The notes under the pieces: generated by a model
The model's database searches: none
The model's input: the letters and a program-made list of their open reading frames with translations, nothing else
Told to the model about the DNA's origin: nothing
Translations under genes and position numbers: made by a program
Part shown: piece by piece, positions 23,987 through 31,305 of the stretch
Layout of the letters: each line of letters starts with the position of its first letter
Numbering within the stretch: the first letter of the stretch is position 1
Source of the DNA: Thermoplasmata archaeon
GTDB taxonomy: Archaea > Thermoplasmatota > Thermoplasmata > Lutacidiplasmatales > UBA184
NCBI GenBank assembly: GCA_022750335.1
Contig: JAKIVX010000009.1
Location: 1 to 37,003 of the forward strand
Direction: 5' to 3'
DNA length: 37,003 bases

Positions 23987-25374
23987 GCGCCCGCGCGTGC
24001 GGCGGAGATCGCCGCGTCGACGATCTCGATGGCCTCGTCGATCTCTTCGCGCCGGACGATGAGCGGGGGAATGAACCGGATCGCGGACCGTCCGCATCCG
24101 AGCAGGATGAGCCCGCGTCGATAGGCCTCCGTCAGGACCCGGTCCCGGAACTGGATCGCCGGTTCCTTCGTCCGTCGGTCGGTGACGAACTCGGCCGCCA
24201 CCATGAGCCCGAGGCCGCGGACGTCCCCGATCTCGTCGTACCGGCCCTGCAGTTCACGCAGCCGTTGCATGAGGTATTGGCCTTGGCTGGTGGCGTTCTG
24301 GAGGAGGTTCTCCCGCTCCATCACCCCGATGGTCGCGAGGGAAGCGGCCGACGCGATGAGATTCCCCCCGAAGGTGTTGGAGTGCGCCCCGGTCCCGAGG
24401 TCCAGGTCGGCGCGCATCGCCACCGCCCCCATCGGGACGCCGCCCCCGACGGCCTTGGCCATCGTGAGGATGTCGGGCACGACCCCCGAGTGCTCGATCG
24501 CGAACCATTTTCCGGTCCGCCCCATGCCCGACTGGACCTCGTCGCTGATGAACAGGATGCCGTGCTCGTCCAGTGTGGACTTGATCGCTTGGTGCCATCC
24601 CTTCGGTGGAACGAAGTATCCGCCCTCCCCCATCACGCCCTCCGCGATGAACGCGGCGACATCGTCCGGCGGGATGGACGTCTCGAAGTAGAGTTCCTTG
24701 AGGATCTTCGCACAATACAGGTCGCAGCTCGGATATTCGAGCTTGTACGGACACCGATAGCAGGTCGGGGCGGGGATGTGATGTCCCCCGTTGACGAAGG
24801 CGGAGTACCGGGCCCGTTGCACCGGTTTGGACGCGGTCATCGACAACGACCCCATCGAACGCCCGTGGAAGGCTCCGAGCAGTCCGATGGTGATCGGCCG
24901 TCGCCGGTTCCACCGGGCGATCTTGAGCGCCGCCTCGGCGCTCTCCGTCCCACTGTTGCTGAAAAAGATCTTCTTGGCGAACGTACCGGGCGTGATCTGG
25001 GTGAGCTTCTCCGCCAGCCGAACCTGGAGGTCGTAGTAGAAGTCGGTACCGGCAAAATGCTGCAGGATGCCCGCCTGGTCGCGGATGGCCCGCACGACGT
25101 CCGGGTGGCTGTGCCCCACGTTCATCACGCTGATGCCGGCGGCAAAATCGAGGAGACGGTTTCCGTCGACATCGGTGATCCAAACCCCCTGACCCGAGGC
25201 CGCGACGATCGGTTCGGACTTCGTGACCGTCATGAGGAATTCGTGGTCCCGGGCGATGACCTTCTGGGCCTCCGGCCCGGGAATCGGGGTCCGAAGGAGC
25301 ACCCCGCGGCTGAGTCGAGCGCCGGTCGCCGAAGGGGGGGACGGGAGAGAGGAGGCTATCGGTGTCTCGCTCAT
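23983..25374 (-). CDS. Class III PLP aminotransferase (4-aminobutyrate aminotransferase or amino acid racemase type)
   Basis: The 463-residue enzyme has the full class III set: PLP-phosphate contact GTES (142-145), SDEVQSGMGRTGKW (277-290) with Asp278 stacking on the cofactor, and Lys307 (MAKAVGGGVPMGAV) as the PLP lysine. A four-Cys loop (Cys205, 208, 217, 221 in CYRCPYKLEYPSC...C) is typical of archaeal members, some of which are broad amino acid racemases rather than GABA or ornithine aminotransferases, so the annotation should stay open. The ATG at 25374 is chosen over upstream codons, which are low complexity, and a gttataatg box lies ~35 nt upstream. It is coupled to the alcohol dehydrogenase gene by an ATGA overlap. 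Confidence 0.92.
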   Translation of the reverse strand: MSETPIASSLPSPPSATGARLSRGVLLRTPIPGPEAQKVIARDHEFLMTVTKSEPIVAASGQGVWITDVDGNRLLDFAAGISVMNVGHSHPDVVRAIRDQAGILQHFAGTDFYYDLQVRLAEKLTQITPGTFAKKIFFSNSGTESAEAALKIARWNRRRPITIGLLGAFHGRSMGSLSMTASKPVQRARYSAFVNGGHHIPAPTCYRCPYKLEYPSCDLYCAKILKELYFETSIPPDDVAAFIAEGVMGEGGYFVPPKGWHQAIKSTLDEHGILFISDEVQSGMGRTGKWFAIEHSGVVPDILTMAKAVGGGVPMGAVAMRADLDLGTGAHSNTFGGNLIASAASLATIGVMERENLLQNATSQGQYLMQRLRELQGRYDEIGDVRGLGLMVAAEFVTDRRTKEPAIQFRDRVLTEAYRRGLILLGCGRSAIRFIPPLIVRREEIDEAIEIVDAAISAARAGA

Positions 25375-25403
25375 GGAGGCTCGGCAGAGAACGACGGGAC
25401 GGG

Positions 25404-25412
25404 CATTATAAC
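25404..25412 (-). promoter_or_regulatory. TATA box (gttataatg) of the aminotransferase-dehydrogenase operon
   Basis: On the minus strand gttataatg lies 30-38 nt upstream of the ATG at 25374, leaving a leader of about ten bases. Confidence 0.55.
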
Positions 25413-25456
25413 TTCGGGGTCTCGGCCTTGGCCGGCCGCGTCCCGTGGACCGCCTT

Positions 25457-25465
25457 CCTTTAAGG
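25457..25465 (+). promoter_or_regulatory. Promoter box (cctttaagg) of the 96-residue gene
   Basis: The box is centred ~31 nt before the ATG at 25493 and is back to back with the TATA box of the divergent aminotransferase operon. Confidence 0.5.
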
Positions 25466-25492
25466 CAAACGGCTCGGCTCGGACCCCGAAGG

Positions 25493-25783
25493 ATGGCCGG
25501 TACTCCTGCCCGAGAGCCGCCGCGCGAAGCGGACGAGAAGTCGCTGGAGGAGGTCGTCCCGGCCCGCGCGGTCCTGACGGAGTTGGCGCGCGGTTTCCTT
25601 CTCGTGCACGAGTCGAACCCCGACCGTGCTCGCGCCTTCGCCCAGACGTTCCTTCGGGAACGGGAGGGGGCGGCGTCCGAGGCGCGGATCGAACCGGTGC
25701 ACAAGGTGACGCTCGCCCGCCTTGCGCTGGGGCGGTCGCCCCACGGCGCGGTGGAGCCGCCGTACTCGCGGCGGTTCCGCTAA
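25493..25783 (+). CDS. Small helical protein of unknown function
   Basis: I do not recognise this 96-residue protein. After a Pro/Arg-rich start it has a predicted helical core, EKSLEEVVPARAVLTELARG (about 16-35) and a second helix with DRARAFAQTFLRER, and a basic C-terminus. There is no signal peptide, Cys pair or clear DNA-binding motif. The ATG at 25493 is backed by the cctttaagg box ~31 nt upstream. It is divergent from the aminotransferase operon and its stop overlaps the convergent aminotransferase-like gene by four bases. Confidence 0.55.
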   Translation: MAGTPAREPPREADEKSLEEVVPARAVLTELARGFLLVHESNPDRARAFAQTFLREREGAASEARIEPVHKVTLARLALGRSPHGAVEPPYSRRFR

Positions 25784-26748
25784 CGGCCCCGCTCACCCAC
25801 GACCCGGTCGCGGACGCGCAGGTACTCGGCGAAGTCCCGCGGGAACGTTCGTCGGGTGAGGGAGATCCGGACCCCCGCCCGTTCCCCGAAAAAGGAGCCG
25901 GGGCACACGAGTACGGAGGAGCGTAGGCACTCGAGAGCGAGCCGATCTCCGTCCGGAACACGGTCGAAAAAAACCGGAGCCCGGATGGCCCGAGCGAGCG
26001 GGAGGGATCGCGCCATCACGGCCCGGTTCCGCTCGAAGATCCGGCGGACCCGGTTCCCGAGCGAGGTGCGCTCGTCGAGGATACGGAGCGCGGAAGCGAC
26101 CGAGAACGGAGGGAGTTCGTCCGTCACGACTCCGTGGAACCGAGCGAAGGTCTCGGCCGCCTCGGGAGGAGCTACGACGTACCCCACCCGCACGTCGTCG
26201 GCCGCGTAGAATTTAGTGAAGGAGCCCGTCACCCAGAGCCGGGGGGCGCCCACGCGCGAGCGGGACGGTGAACTTGAGAACTCCCGAAAGGTCTCATCGA
26301 TGAGGAGCGATCGCGCCCCAGCCGTCCACTCCGAGAATTCGCGGTCCGACCACAATACACCTTCTGGATTCCGAGGCAACGAGACCAACGCGAGCGTGGC
26401 GGGGGCCCGAGTCGCGCCCACGCGGAAGCCGGCCCAGGTCGCCCCGTCGACGAGCGACGGGTACTCGGGAGGGCGGACCCGCGCCCGGGGAGCCCGTCCG
26501 CGATCACTTCGGGCGAGAAACAGGGTCACCCACGCATTCGCCTCGGTCGCTCCGGGGGTCAGGAAGACCCGATAGGCATCCACCCCGAGTCCGTCCGCCA
26601 AGGACTTCACCAGCTTCTCAGTCGAAGCGGCCCGGACCTCCCGGAGCGTCGGTCGGGGATGCGCGATCGACCCACGCATACCGCTGCTGCCGAGGTTGTG
26701 ACGGCAGTCCATGTGGTCGTCGATCCAATCGGCGAGCGGGAACCGCAC
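25780..26748 (-). CDS. Short fold-type I PLP aminotransferase-like protein
   Basis: The 322-residue protein has aspartate aminotransferase-fold landmarks: TPGATEAN (64-71) for the PLP phosphate, LPRNPEG (124-130) with the conserved Asn-Pro, Asp151 (DETF) for the pyridine nitrogen, Lys179 (GSFTKFYAADDVRVGYVVAP, the SxxK[FL] site), and a C-terminal Arg in VRISLTR for the substrate carboxylate. It is 40-80 residues shorter than most members, mainly at the N-terminus, in the range of HisC/CobD-like or MalY-like proteins. The substrate is unknown. The GTG at 26748 lies 24 nt below a box (gtcattaac on this strand) shared with the divergent HNH gene. Confidence 0.85.
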   Translation of the reverse strand: MRFPLADWIDDHMDCRHNLGSSGMRGSIAHPRPTLREVRAASTEKLVKSLADGLGVDAYRVFLTPGATEANAWVTLFLARSDRGRAPRARVRPPEYPSLVDGATWAGFRVGATRAPATLALVSLPRNPEGVLWSDREFSEWTAGARSLLIDETFREFSSSPSRSRVGAPRLWVTGSFTKFYAADDVRVGYVVAPPEAAETFARFHGVVTDELPPFSVASALRILDERTSLGNRVRRIFERNRAVMARSLPLARAIRAPVFFDRVPDGDRLALECLRSSVLVCPGSFFGERAGVRISLTRRTFPRDFAEYLRVRDRVVGERGR

Positions 26749-26767
26749 GGGGGGTCTACGTGACGGG

Positions 26768-26776
26768 GGTTAATGA
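26768..26776. promoter_or_regulatory. Shared AT-rich promoter patch for divergent aminotransferase and HNH genes
   Basis: The patch gggttaatg (plus) or cattaaccc (minus) is the only AT-rich stretch between the two divergent starts. It lies ~24 nt from the minus-strand GTG at 26748 and ~33 nt from the plus-strand ATG at 26805, so one element may serve both. Confidence 0.4.
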
Positions 26777-26804
26777 CGGTCCGACCCCGGGCCCCCGACC
26801 GCCG

Positions 26805-27338
26805 ATGAACGACAATCCTCATACACCGCCCGGGGGAGATCGTGCCGTGGCGCGACGGTCCCCCACCCTTCCCTCGGTCCGGGTCGGCCCGAACGGTCGG
26901 ATCCTGGCGCTGTCGGTGGCGTGGTTCTCCGACGGAGCCACGCGACGTACCGAGGCCCGTCGGGCCGGCCGCTGCGTGGAGTGCGCTCGTGAGCTGCCAA
27001 CCCACCGAACGCCCTACTGCTCCCGCACCTGTCAATGGAAGTTCCACGGTCACTACTTCTGGGACTCGGCTCGGTCCTACACGATGCTCCGCGACCGGTA
27101 CCGCTGCCAGATCTGCGGGTCCCGTCGACGGGCCCGGGACCTAGACGTGGACCATATCCTCGAAATCGCCCGAGGAGGAGCGGCCCTCGAGTACTCCAAC
27201 CTACAGACGGTGTGCCGACCCTGCCATCGGGAAAAGACTCGCGCCTTCATGGTCGAGACGCGGGTCCCCGTCGCACCCGGTTCGGCGAGGGCGGACGAAG
27301 CGCCGGTACCCCCTCCGAGCGACTCCGTCGGCCCCTAG
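26805..27338 (+). CDS. HNH endonuclease with extra N-terminal zinc finger
   Basis: The 177-residue protein combines a four-Cys zinc finger (Cys57, 60, 72, 76: CVEC and CSRTC) with a C-terminal HNH nuclease domain: CQIC (101-104), the catalytic DVDHILEIARGG with His117, SNLQTVC with Asn132, and CRPCHREKT (137-145). The HNH domain has its structural Cys set and the metal-binding His. Such stand-alone nucleases occur as chromosomal genes of unknown role, as restriction-like enzymes or in mobile elements; no transposase or intron is nearby. The frame is open from 26760, but the ATG at 26805 fits the upstream gggttaatg box better. Confidence 0.88.
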   Translation: MNDNPHTPPGGDRAVARRSPTLPSVRVGPNGRILALSVAWFSDGATRRTEARRAGRCVECARELPTHRTPYCSRTCQWKFHGHYFWDSARSYTMLRDRYRCQICGSRRRARDLDVDHILEIARGGAALEYSNLQTVCRPCHREKTRAFMVETRVPVAPGSARADEAPVPPPSDSVGP

Positions 27339-27431
27339 CCCGACCCGCCCACGGGACGCGGCCCGCAGGCCCTCCGGGGACGCCACAACCCAAATGTACC
27401 CAGAAGACTCGCTTCTGTCGGGGGGACTCGT

Positions 27432-28772
27432 ACGAGCGTCCGCGTCGTCATCGGGGCCCAGTTCGGCGACGAGGCCAAGGGCAAGATCTCCGACTTTCTG
27501 TCCGCCGACGCGCGCTACGTCGTTCGCTCGGCCGGCGGCCCGAACACCGGTCACACCATCCACATTCCGGAAGGGACCGTCGTCCTCCACCAGGTCGCAT
27601 GCGGTGTGCTCCGACACCAGGTGGTCGGCATCAGCGGACCGGGGATGGTCCTCCAACCGATGAAGCTCGAGGAGGAGATCCGGGAGCTCGAGCGTCGCGG
27701 GCTCCTGCGCGGTGAGGTCGTCATCTCCGACCGAGCCCACGTGCTCCTCCCGATCCACGAGATCGAGGACGCCTGGCAGGACGACCTTCGCGCGGGGAAG
27801 AATCCCGCCGCGCAACTCGGAACGACCCGCCGCGGGATCGGCCCCGCCTACGAGGACCGGTACGGTCGCTGGGGCATCCGAATGGGGGATCTGTCCCGGC
27901 CGGCGGTCGTGCGCGAGCGCCTGGAGCTCCTCTACGCCGTCAAGGCGCATGTGCCCAACCTCCCCCCGATCGACCAGGTGGCCGCGGACCTCATCGAAAC
28001 CGGGGCGCGTCTCGCCCCGCACGTCCGGAGCACGGAGACGCTCCTCTGGGACGCGATCGCCCGGGGCGAGTCGGTCCTGCTGGAGGGAGCCCAGAGCACC
28101 CTGCTCGACATCGATTTCGGGACCTATCCGTACGTGACGAGTTCGCACCCGACCAGCGCGGGCGCGATGGTCGGGAGCGGCATCCCCCCGACCGACCTCG
28201 ACACCGTCGTCGGCGTGGCTAAGGCCTATTGCACGCGGGTCGGGGCCGGACCGTTCCCGACCGAGGACAGCGGTGAGAAGGGAGAGTTCCTGCGTCGGGT
28301 CGGAGGAGAACGGGGGGCGACGACCGGCCGAGCGCGTCGAACCGGATGGCTCGACCTCGTGCTGCTCCGGTACGCCGCCCGCCTCAACGGGTTCACCTCC
28401 CTCGCGATCACCAAGGTCGACGTGCTCGGTGGTATGGAGAGCGTCCCCGTCTGCGTCCAATATCTTCTCCCGGACGGGACCACGGTCCGGAACGGACTTC
28501 CGCTGGACGCCGGCGACCTCGCCAAGGTCCAACCCGTCTACGAGCACTTGGAAGGCTGGCCGCCGTTTCACGAGAGGCTCAAAGAACGACTCCGGCGTGA
28601 GGGGGCGAACGCGTTGCCGGCGCCCGTGCGCCGGTTCCTCGAGTTCCTCACGCAGGAAACGGGCGTGCCGGTCGAATACGTCGGGTACGGACCGGCGCGG
28701 GACGAAACGGTGTGGCTCGGCCCACCGATGGCGCTCGGTCGCCCCCGGTCCCTGACCCCGTGGTCGGGATAG
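27432..28772 (+). CDS. purA: Adenylosuccinate synthetase; no standard start codon in frame
   Basis: This enzyme joins IMP and aspartate using GTP, the first step from IMP to AMP. The similarity starts at VRVVIGAQFGDEAKGK and includes His41 (GGPNTGHT), GIGPAYEDRYGRWGIRMGDL, the KAYCTRVGAGPFPTE motif and a C-terminal GRARRTGWLD. The GTP loop reads GDEAKGK where GDEGKGK is usual. No ATG, GTG or TTG exists in frame between the upstream stop (27336-27338) and residue 41; the next candidate (GTG 27606) would remove the active site. I place the start at ACG 27432, after ggggga. Alternatively one G is missing from the six-G run at 27420-27425, which would join the frame to an ATG at 27394. Confidence 0.88.
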   Translation, partial: TSVRVVIGAQFGDEAKGKISDFLSADARYVVRSAGGPNTGHTIHIPEGTVVLHQVACGVLRHQVVGISGPGMVLQPMKLEEEIRELERRGLLRGEVVISDRAHVLLPIHEIEDAWQDDLRAGKNPAAQLGTTRRGIGPAYEDRYGRWGIRMGDLSRPAVVRERLELLYAVKAHVPNLPPIDQVAADLIETGARLAPHVRSTETLLWDAIARGESVLLEGAQSTLLDIDFGTYPYVTSSHPTSAGAMVGSGIPPTDLDTVVGVAKAYCTRVGAGPFPTEDSGEKGEFLRRVGGERGATTGRARRTGWLDLVLLRYAARLNGFTSLAITKVDVLGGMESVPVCVQYLLPDGTTVRNGLPLDAGDLAKVQPVYEHLEGWPPFHERLKERLRREGANALPAPVRRFLEFLTQETGVPVEYVGYGPARDETVWLGPPMALGRPRSLTPWSG

Positions 28773-28779
28773 CCGGCCC

Positions 28780-29652
28780 GTGGAGTTCGACCCGTATCTC
28801 TACGTGGCCTTCCTGATCGGACTGCTCGCGGGTCGGGTCCTGCGCCCCCATTCGCCGTGGGTCGGCCGGGCAACCCTCGTGACGATCGGGGTGCTGGTCG
28901 GACTTCTCGGGGCCAGCCTCGCTGCGGTACCGGTCGATCGCCTCCTACTCACGATCCCCCTCTCGCTCGCGTTCGCGGCCCTGATCCTGGTCCTCACGAT
29001 CGGGGCGTATGCCCTCCTCATTCGGTGGTCTCCCGGCGCCGAAACCACTGCGACGGGGCCTCGGCCGAGGACGAACGAGCGGGTACCGTTGAGTCTCCTC
29101 CTGCTGGCGGCCTTGCTCGGTGGCTACGCGCTGGGGCGCGTGATCGTGCTCCCGACGGCGGCCGCGATCCCTTGGGCGCTGTACGCAATGCTCGCCCTGG
29201 TAGCGTTCGACCTCAAGTTACGCACTGCCGCCCTGCGGCGACTCTGGGTGCCCCTCACCGCGGCTGTGGCCGGCGCGATCGCCGCGGCGGCCGTATTCGT
29301 TCTCCTGACCTCGACGTCGGCGACCGTGGCCCTCGCCACGACGTTTGCGTTCGGTTGGTACACGCTCGCGGGGCCTCTGGTCGGGGCCCGAGCCGGAGCC
29401 GTGCTCGGTTTGCTCGCCTTCTCGACGAACTTTCTCCGCGAGGACCTGACGATGCTGCTCTCTCCGGTGTTCGGACGTCGACTCCGGGGAGAGGGGTTGG
29501 TCGCGATGGGAGGCGCGACATCGATGGACACGACCCTGTACTTCGTGACCCGGTACGGAGACGCGGATGCCGGGAGCCTCGCCCTGGCGAGCGGCCTAGT
29601 ACTCACGGTGGTCGCCAGCCTCGTCCTACCCGCGCTCTTAGCCCTCGCCTGA
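28780..29652 (+). CDS. lysO: LysO-type (DUF340) amino acid exporter
   Basis: The 290-residue membrane protein has about eight TM segments and the DUF340/LysO signatures in its second half: FGWYTLAGPLVGA, FSTNFLREDLTMLLSPVFG (roughly 212-230), GGATSMDTTLYFVTRYGD (about 245-262) and the closing TM helix. LysO of E. coli exports L-lysine and its toxic analogue thialysine; whether this protein moves lysine is inferred from the family. The GTG at 28780 lies 7 bp after the purA stop, so the two are cotranscribed. Confidence 0.88.
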   Translation: MEFDPYLYVAFLIGLLAGRVLRPHSPWVGRATLVTIGVLVGLLGASLAAVPVDRLLLTIPLSLAFAALILVLTIGAYALLIRWSPGAETTATGPRPRTNERVPLSLLLLAALLGGYALGRVIVLPTAAAIPWALYAMLALVAFDLKLRTAALRRLWVPLTAAVAGAIAAAAVFVLLTSTSATVALATTFAFGWYTLAGPLVGARAGAVLGLLAFSTNFLREDLTMLLSPVFGRRLRGEGLVAMGGATSMDTTLYFVTRYGDADAGSLALASGLVLTVVASLVLPALLALA

Positions 29653-29656
29653 CCAA

Positions 29657-29664
29657 CATTAAGG
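29657..29664 (+). promoter_or_regulatory. Promoter box (cattaagg) of the tRNA-Val gene
   Basis: The box is centred 30 nt upstream of the first base of the mature tRNA and has the same TTAAGG core as the box at 25457-25465. Confidence 0.55.
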
Positions 29665-29689
29665 CGTCTCGACGCTCGCCCCGCAGTGC

Positions 29690-29762
29690 GGGCTCGTGGT
29701 CCAGTGGTTACGACGTCGCTCTCACACAGCGAAGACCGCCGGTTCGAATCCGGCCGAGCCCA
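29690..29762 (+). tRNA. tRNA-Val (CAC)
   Basis: A complete cloverleaf: acceptor gggctcg/cgagccc with discriminator a at 29762, D arm with the agtggtta loop, anticodon stem tcgct/agcga around the loop ctcacac giving anticodon CAC (valine), a five-base variable loop, and T arm gccgg/ccggc around ttcgaat. The 3' CCA is not encoded, as usual in archaea. No intron is present. A T-rich run follows ~27 nt later. Confidence 0.97.
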
Positions 29763-29787
29763 TCGTCGGGGGCAGTGCCAATTCGAA

Positions 29788-29796
29788 GTTTTTCTT
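29788..29796 (+). terminator. T-rich terminator after tRNA-Val
   Basis: The run gtttttctt lies 26-34 nt after the tRNA. Archaeal polymerase stops at such runs without needing a hairpin. Confidence 0.45.
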
Positions 29797-29950
29797 GACC
29801 AACTCGCTTGCCGACGGGCACCCTCACTCGACTGAGAACCGCCCAGTCGATGTCCCCGAATCGGGCCACTCCGGAAGCTTGGTCATTCCACCCCGCCACC
29901 AACTGGCCGACGAGGAGCTGGCGAGGAATTTTGGCCTCTCTGTTTCAGGG

Positions 29951-29961
29951 GTAAGGTAAAC
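29951..29961 (+). promoter_or_regulatory. Promoter region (gtaaggtaaac) of the SnoaL-like gene
   Basis: The AT-rich stretch lies 25-35 nt before the ATG at 29986, consistent with leaderless transcription. Confidence 0.45.
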
Positions 29962-29985
29962 TGGTTTTGAGACTCCATTCTTCTC

Positions 29986-30336
29986 ATGACGCCAAGAAAG
30001 CAAGTCATCGAACGATGGGCGGAGTGCTTTGCTCACCAGGACTGGAAGTCGATGGTTGGCCTGTTCACCGACGACGTGGAACGTTGGGAAGTCGGAGCGG
30101 ATCACCGAACCCATGGCAAGGTCGAATTCGAGAAGGAAGTGCTTCCCGGCCCTGACGTCGTCCGCCTAGGAATCCAAGTCGACAGGACGGTTGAGGAGGG
30201 CAACGTAGTCGTTGCCGAGGGGCTCGCTCACATCTTCAAGAAAGACGGGTCGACAATCGATGTTCAGTTTTGCGATGTCTTCGAATTTGAAGGAGAGAAG
30301 GTGAGGCGGATCACGGCCTACGGGGCAGTGGTTTAG
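29986..30336 (+). CDS. SnoaL-like/NTF2-fold protein
   Basis: The 116-residue protein shows the single-domain NTF2/SnoaL pattern: a first helix ending WAECFAHQDWKSMVGLFTDDV (split over two helices), a WEVGADHRTHGKVEF strand and loop, then paired strands with VVVAEGLAHI and FCDVFEFEGEKVRRITAYG, the standard family end. Such proteins are small enzymes, isomerases or binding proteins with a conical pocket; His40 and Asp93 are possible polar residues in the pocket. The substrate is unknown. It stands alone between the tRNA and a convergent SRPBCC gene, in a stretch of somewhat lower GC than the rest. Confidence 0.85.
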   Translation: MTPRKQVIERWAECFAHQDWKSMVGLFTDDVERWEVGADHRTHGKVEFEKEVLPGPDVVRLGIQVDRTVEEGNVVVAEGLAHIFKKDGSTIDVQFCDVFEFEGEKVRRITAYGAVV

Positions 30337-30562
30337 ACGAGGGCGCCGAGAGTTTGGCCGACGGGCCTCAATTTGGTTTCTGGCAGTACCCCGGCCCTCC
30401 GAATGTCGGTGCCTTCCTTCGGGGTAGGAGTTCGGAGCCGACCTGCCGTGGCCCTTGCCCCTTCTGATCCCGGAACCGGCCCTTCCCGAGGCTTACCCAG
30501 GGCAGCTCCGGAGGGAAAGTCGAAAGTGCCGAACCGTCTGAGAGCCAGCCCCCGATGGATGC

Positions 30563-31090
30563 TTACCGGCTCTTCGCCCTGACCGAGGGGTGTTGCTGCG
30601 CAAACTGGCGGAAATAGGGTAGGTCCTCCGAATAGGCATTCGCCCACATCTTCTTCCTGCCTCGTTTGAACTCCGCGTAGGTGAGCGTAGAAGACTGCCC
30701 ATAGCCAAACACATCGACGACCGTTCGGTCGCCTCGGGGCGTGTAGAGGAACACCGTCGTGGACCCTGCGTACGGCCCATGGAGGTCTTCCTGGATCCTC
30801 GTCGCGGGTCGTATCGTCGTCATGCGACAGACCCTCTTCTCCCACCGGCCCCCGTCTCGGAACTCATAGCTGAGGAGGGTCGTAACCTCGGAAAGGGCCC
30901 TTTCTACGAAGTTCCGCACAACCGCCCTGTGGGCCTTGGGATGGAAGATCTCGTCGTTCATGAAATCCCAAACGACTTCGAGTGGCGCGTCGTAGACGGC
31001 CCCTCTGTCCTCAACGTACGTCACTCTCGGCGAGAGTGCCTTGCGTTGGGTCTCCGTAGGTTGCTTGGTGCGTGCTTTCATTCCGTCCAT
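30563..31090 (-). CDS. SRPBCC (START/polyketide cyclase-like) lipid-binding family protein
   Basis: The 175-residue protein fits the SRPBCC helix-grip fold: the characteristic opening AVYDAPLEVVWDFMNDEIFH (31-50), a beta sheet with LLSYEFRDGGRWEKRVCRM, and the long C-terminal helix KKMWANAYSEDLPYFRQFA. Such proteins bind hydrophobic ligands or act as cyclases and transferases; no ligand can be named. An ATG three codons in (31081) is an alternative start, and an AT-rich patch, gatacc, is ~27 nt above it on this strand. The 220 bp between its stop and that of the SnoaL-like gene contains nothing I can support. Confidence 0.82.
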   Translation of the reverse strand: MDGMKARTKQPTETQRKALSPRVTYVEDRGAVYDAPLEVVWDFMNDEIFHPKAHRAVVRNFVERALSEVTTLLSYEFRDGGRWEKRVCRMTTIRPATRIQEDLHGPYAGSTTVFLYTPRGDRTVVDVFGYGQSSTLTYAEFKRGRKKMWANAYSEDLPYFRQFAQQHPSVRAKSR

Positions 31091-31235
31091 ACCCCAGCGG
31101 CCGTCGGTATCTCCGTGCCCTTTTCCTCGTTTCGCTTGGGTTCGCGTGGAGTGGGGGAGTCAGGCATCGTTACAGCCCGGACTTTCCCCGCGCCTTTGTA
31201 ACCTATATCCGCGAGCAGAAAGGGGGAAAGAGAAA

Positions 31236-31268
31236 GGCACCGGAGAGCCCAGAGGCTCTCGCGGTGCC
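31236..31268 (-). terminator. Strong terminator hairpin of the G1 peptidase gene
   Basis: The arms ggcaccg-g-agagcc and ggctct-cg-cggtgcc pair over 13 bp with a small internal bulge and a four-base loop (caga). On the minus strand the hairpin begins 38 nt after the G1 stop and is followed by a pyrimidine tract (tttctctttccccctttct), an intrinsic-type terminator. Confidence 0.65.
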
Positions 31269-31305
31269 CGAAAGGGTTGAGGAGCTCGATTCTCAGACCT
31301 TCCCT

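Noticed and set aside
23987-24097. Longer N-terminus for the alcohol dehydrogenase
   Set aside because: The added residues are Arg-rich and lie inside the aminotransferase gene; the ATGA overlap gives a better start.
25375-25704. Longer N-terminus for the class III aminotransferase
   Set aside because: The extra 110 residues are basic, low complexity and overlap the promoter boxes and the divergent 96-residue gene.
29696-29959. Plus-strand frame running through and beyond tRNA-Val
   Set aside because: It begins inside the tRNA and has no family features; I also looked for an integrase or a repeat of the tRNA end and found neither.
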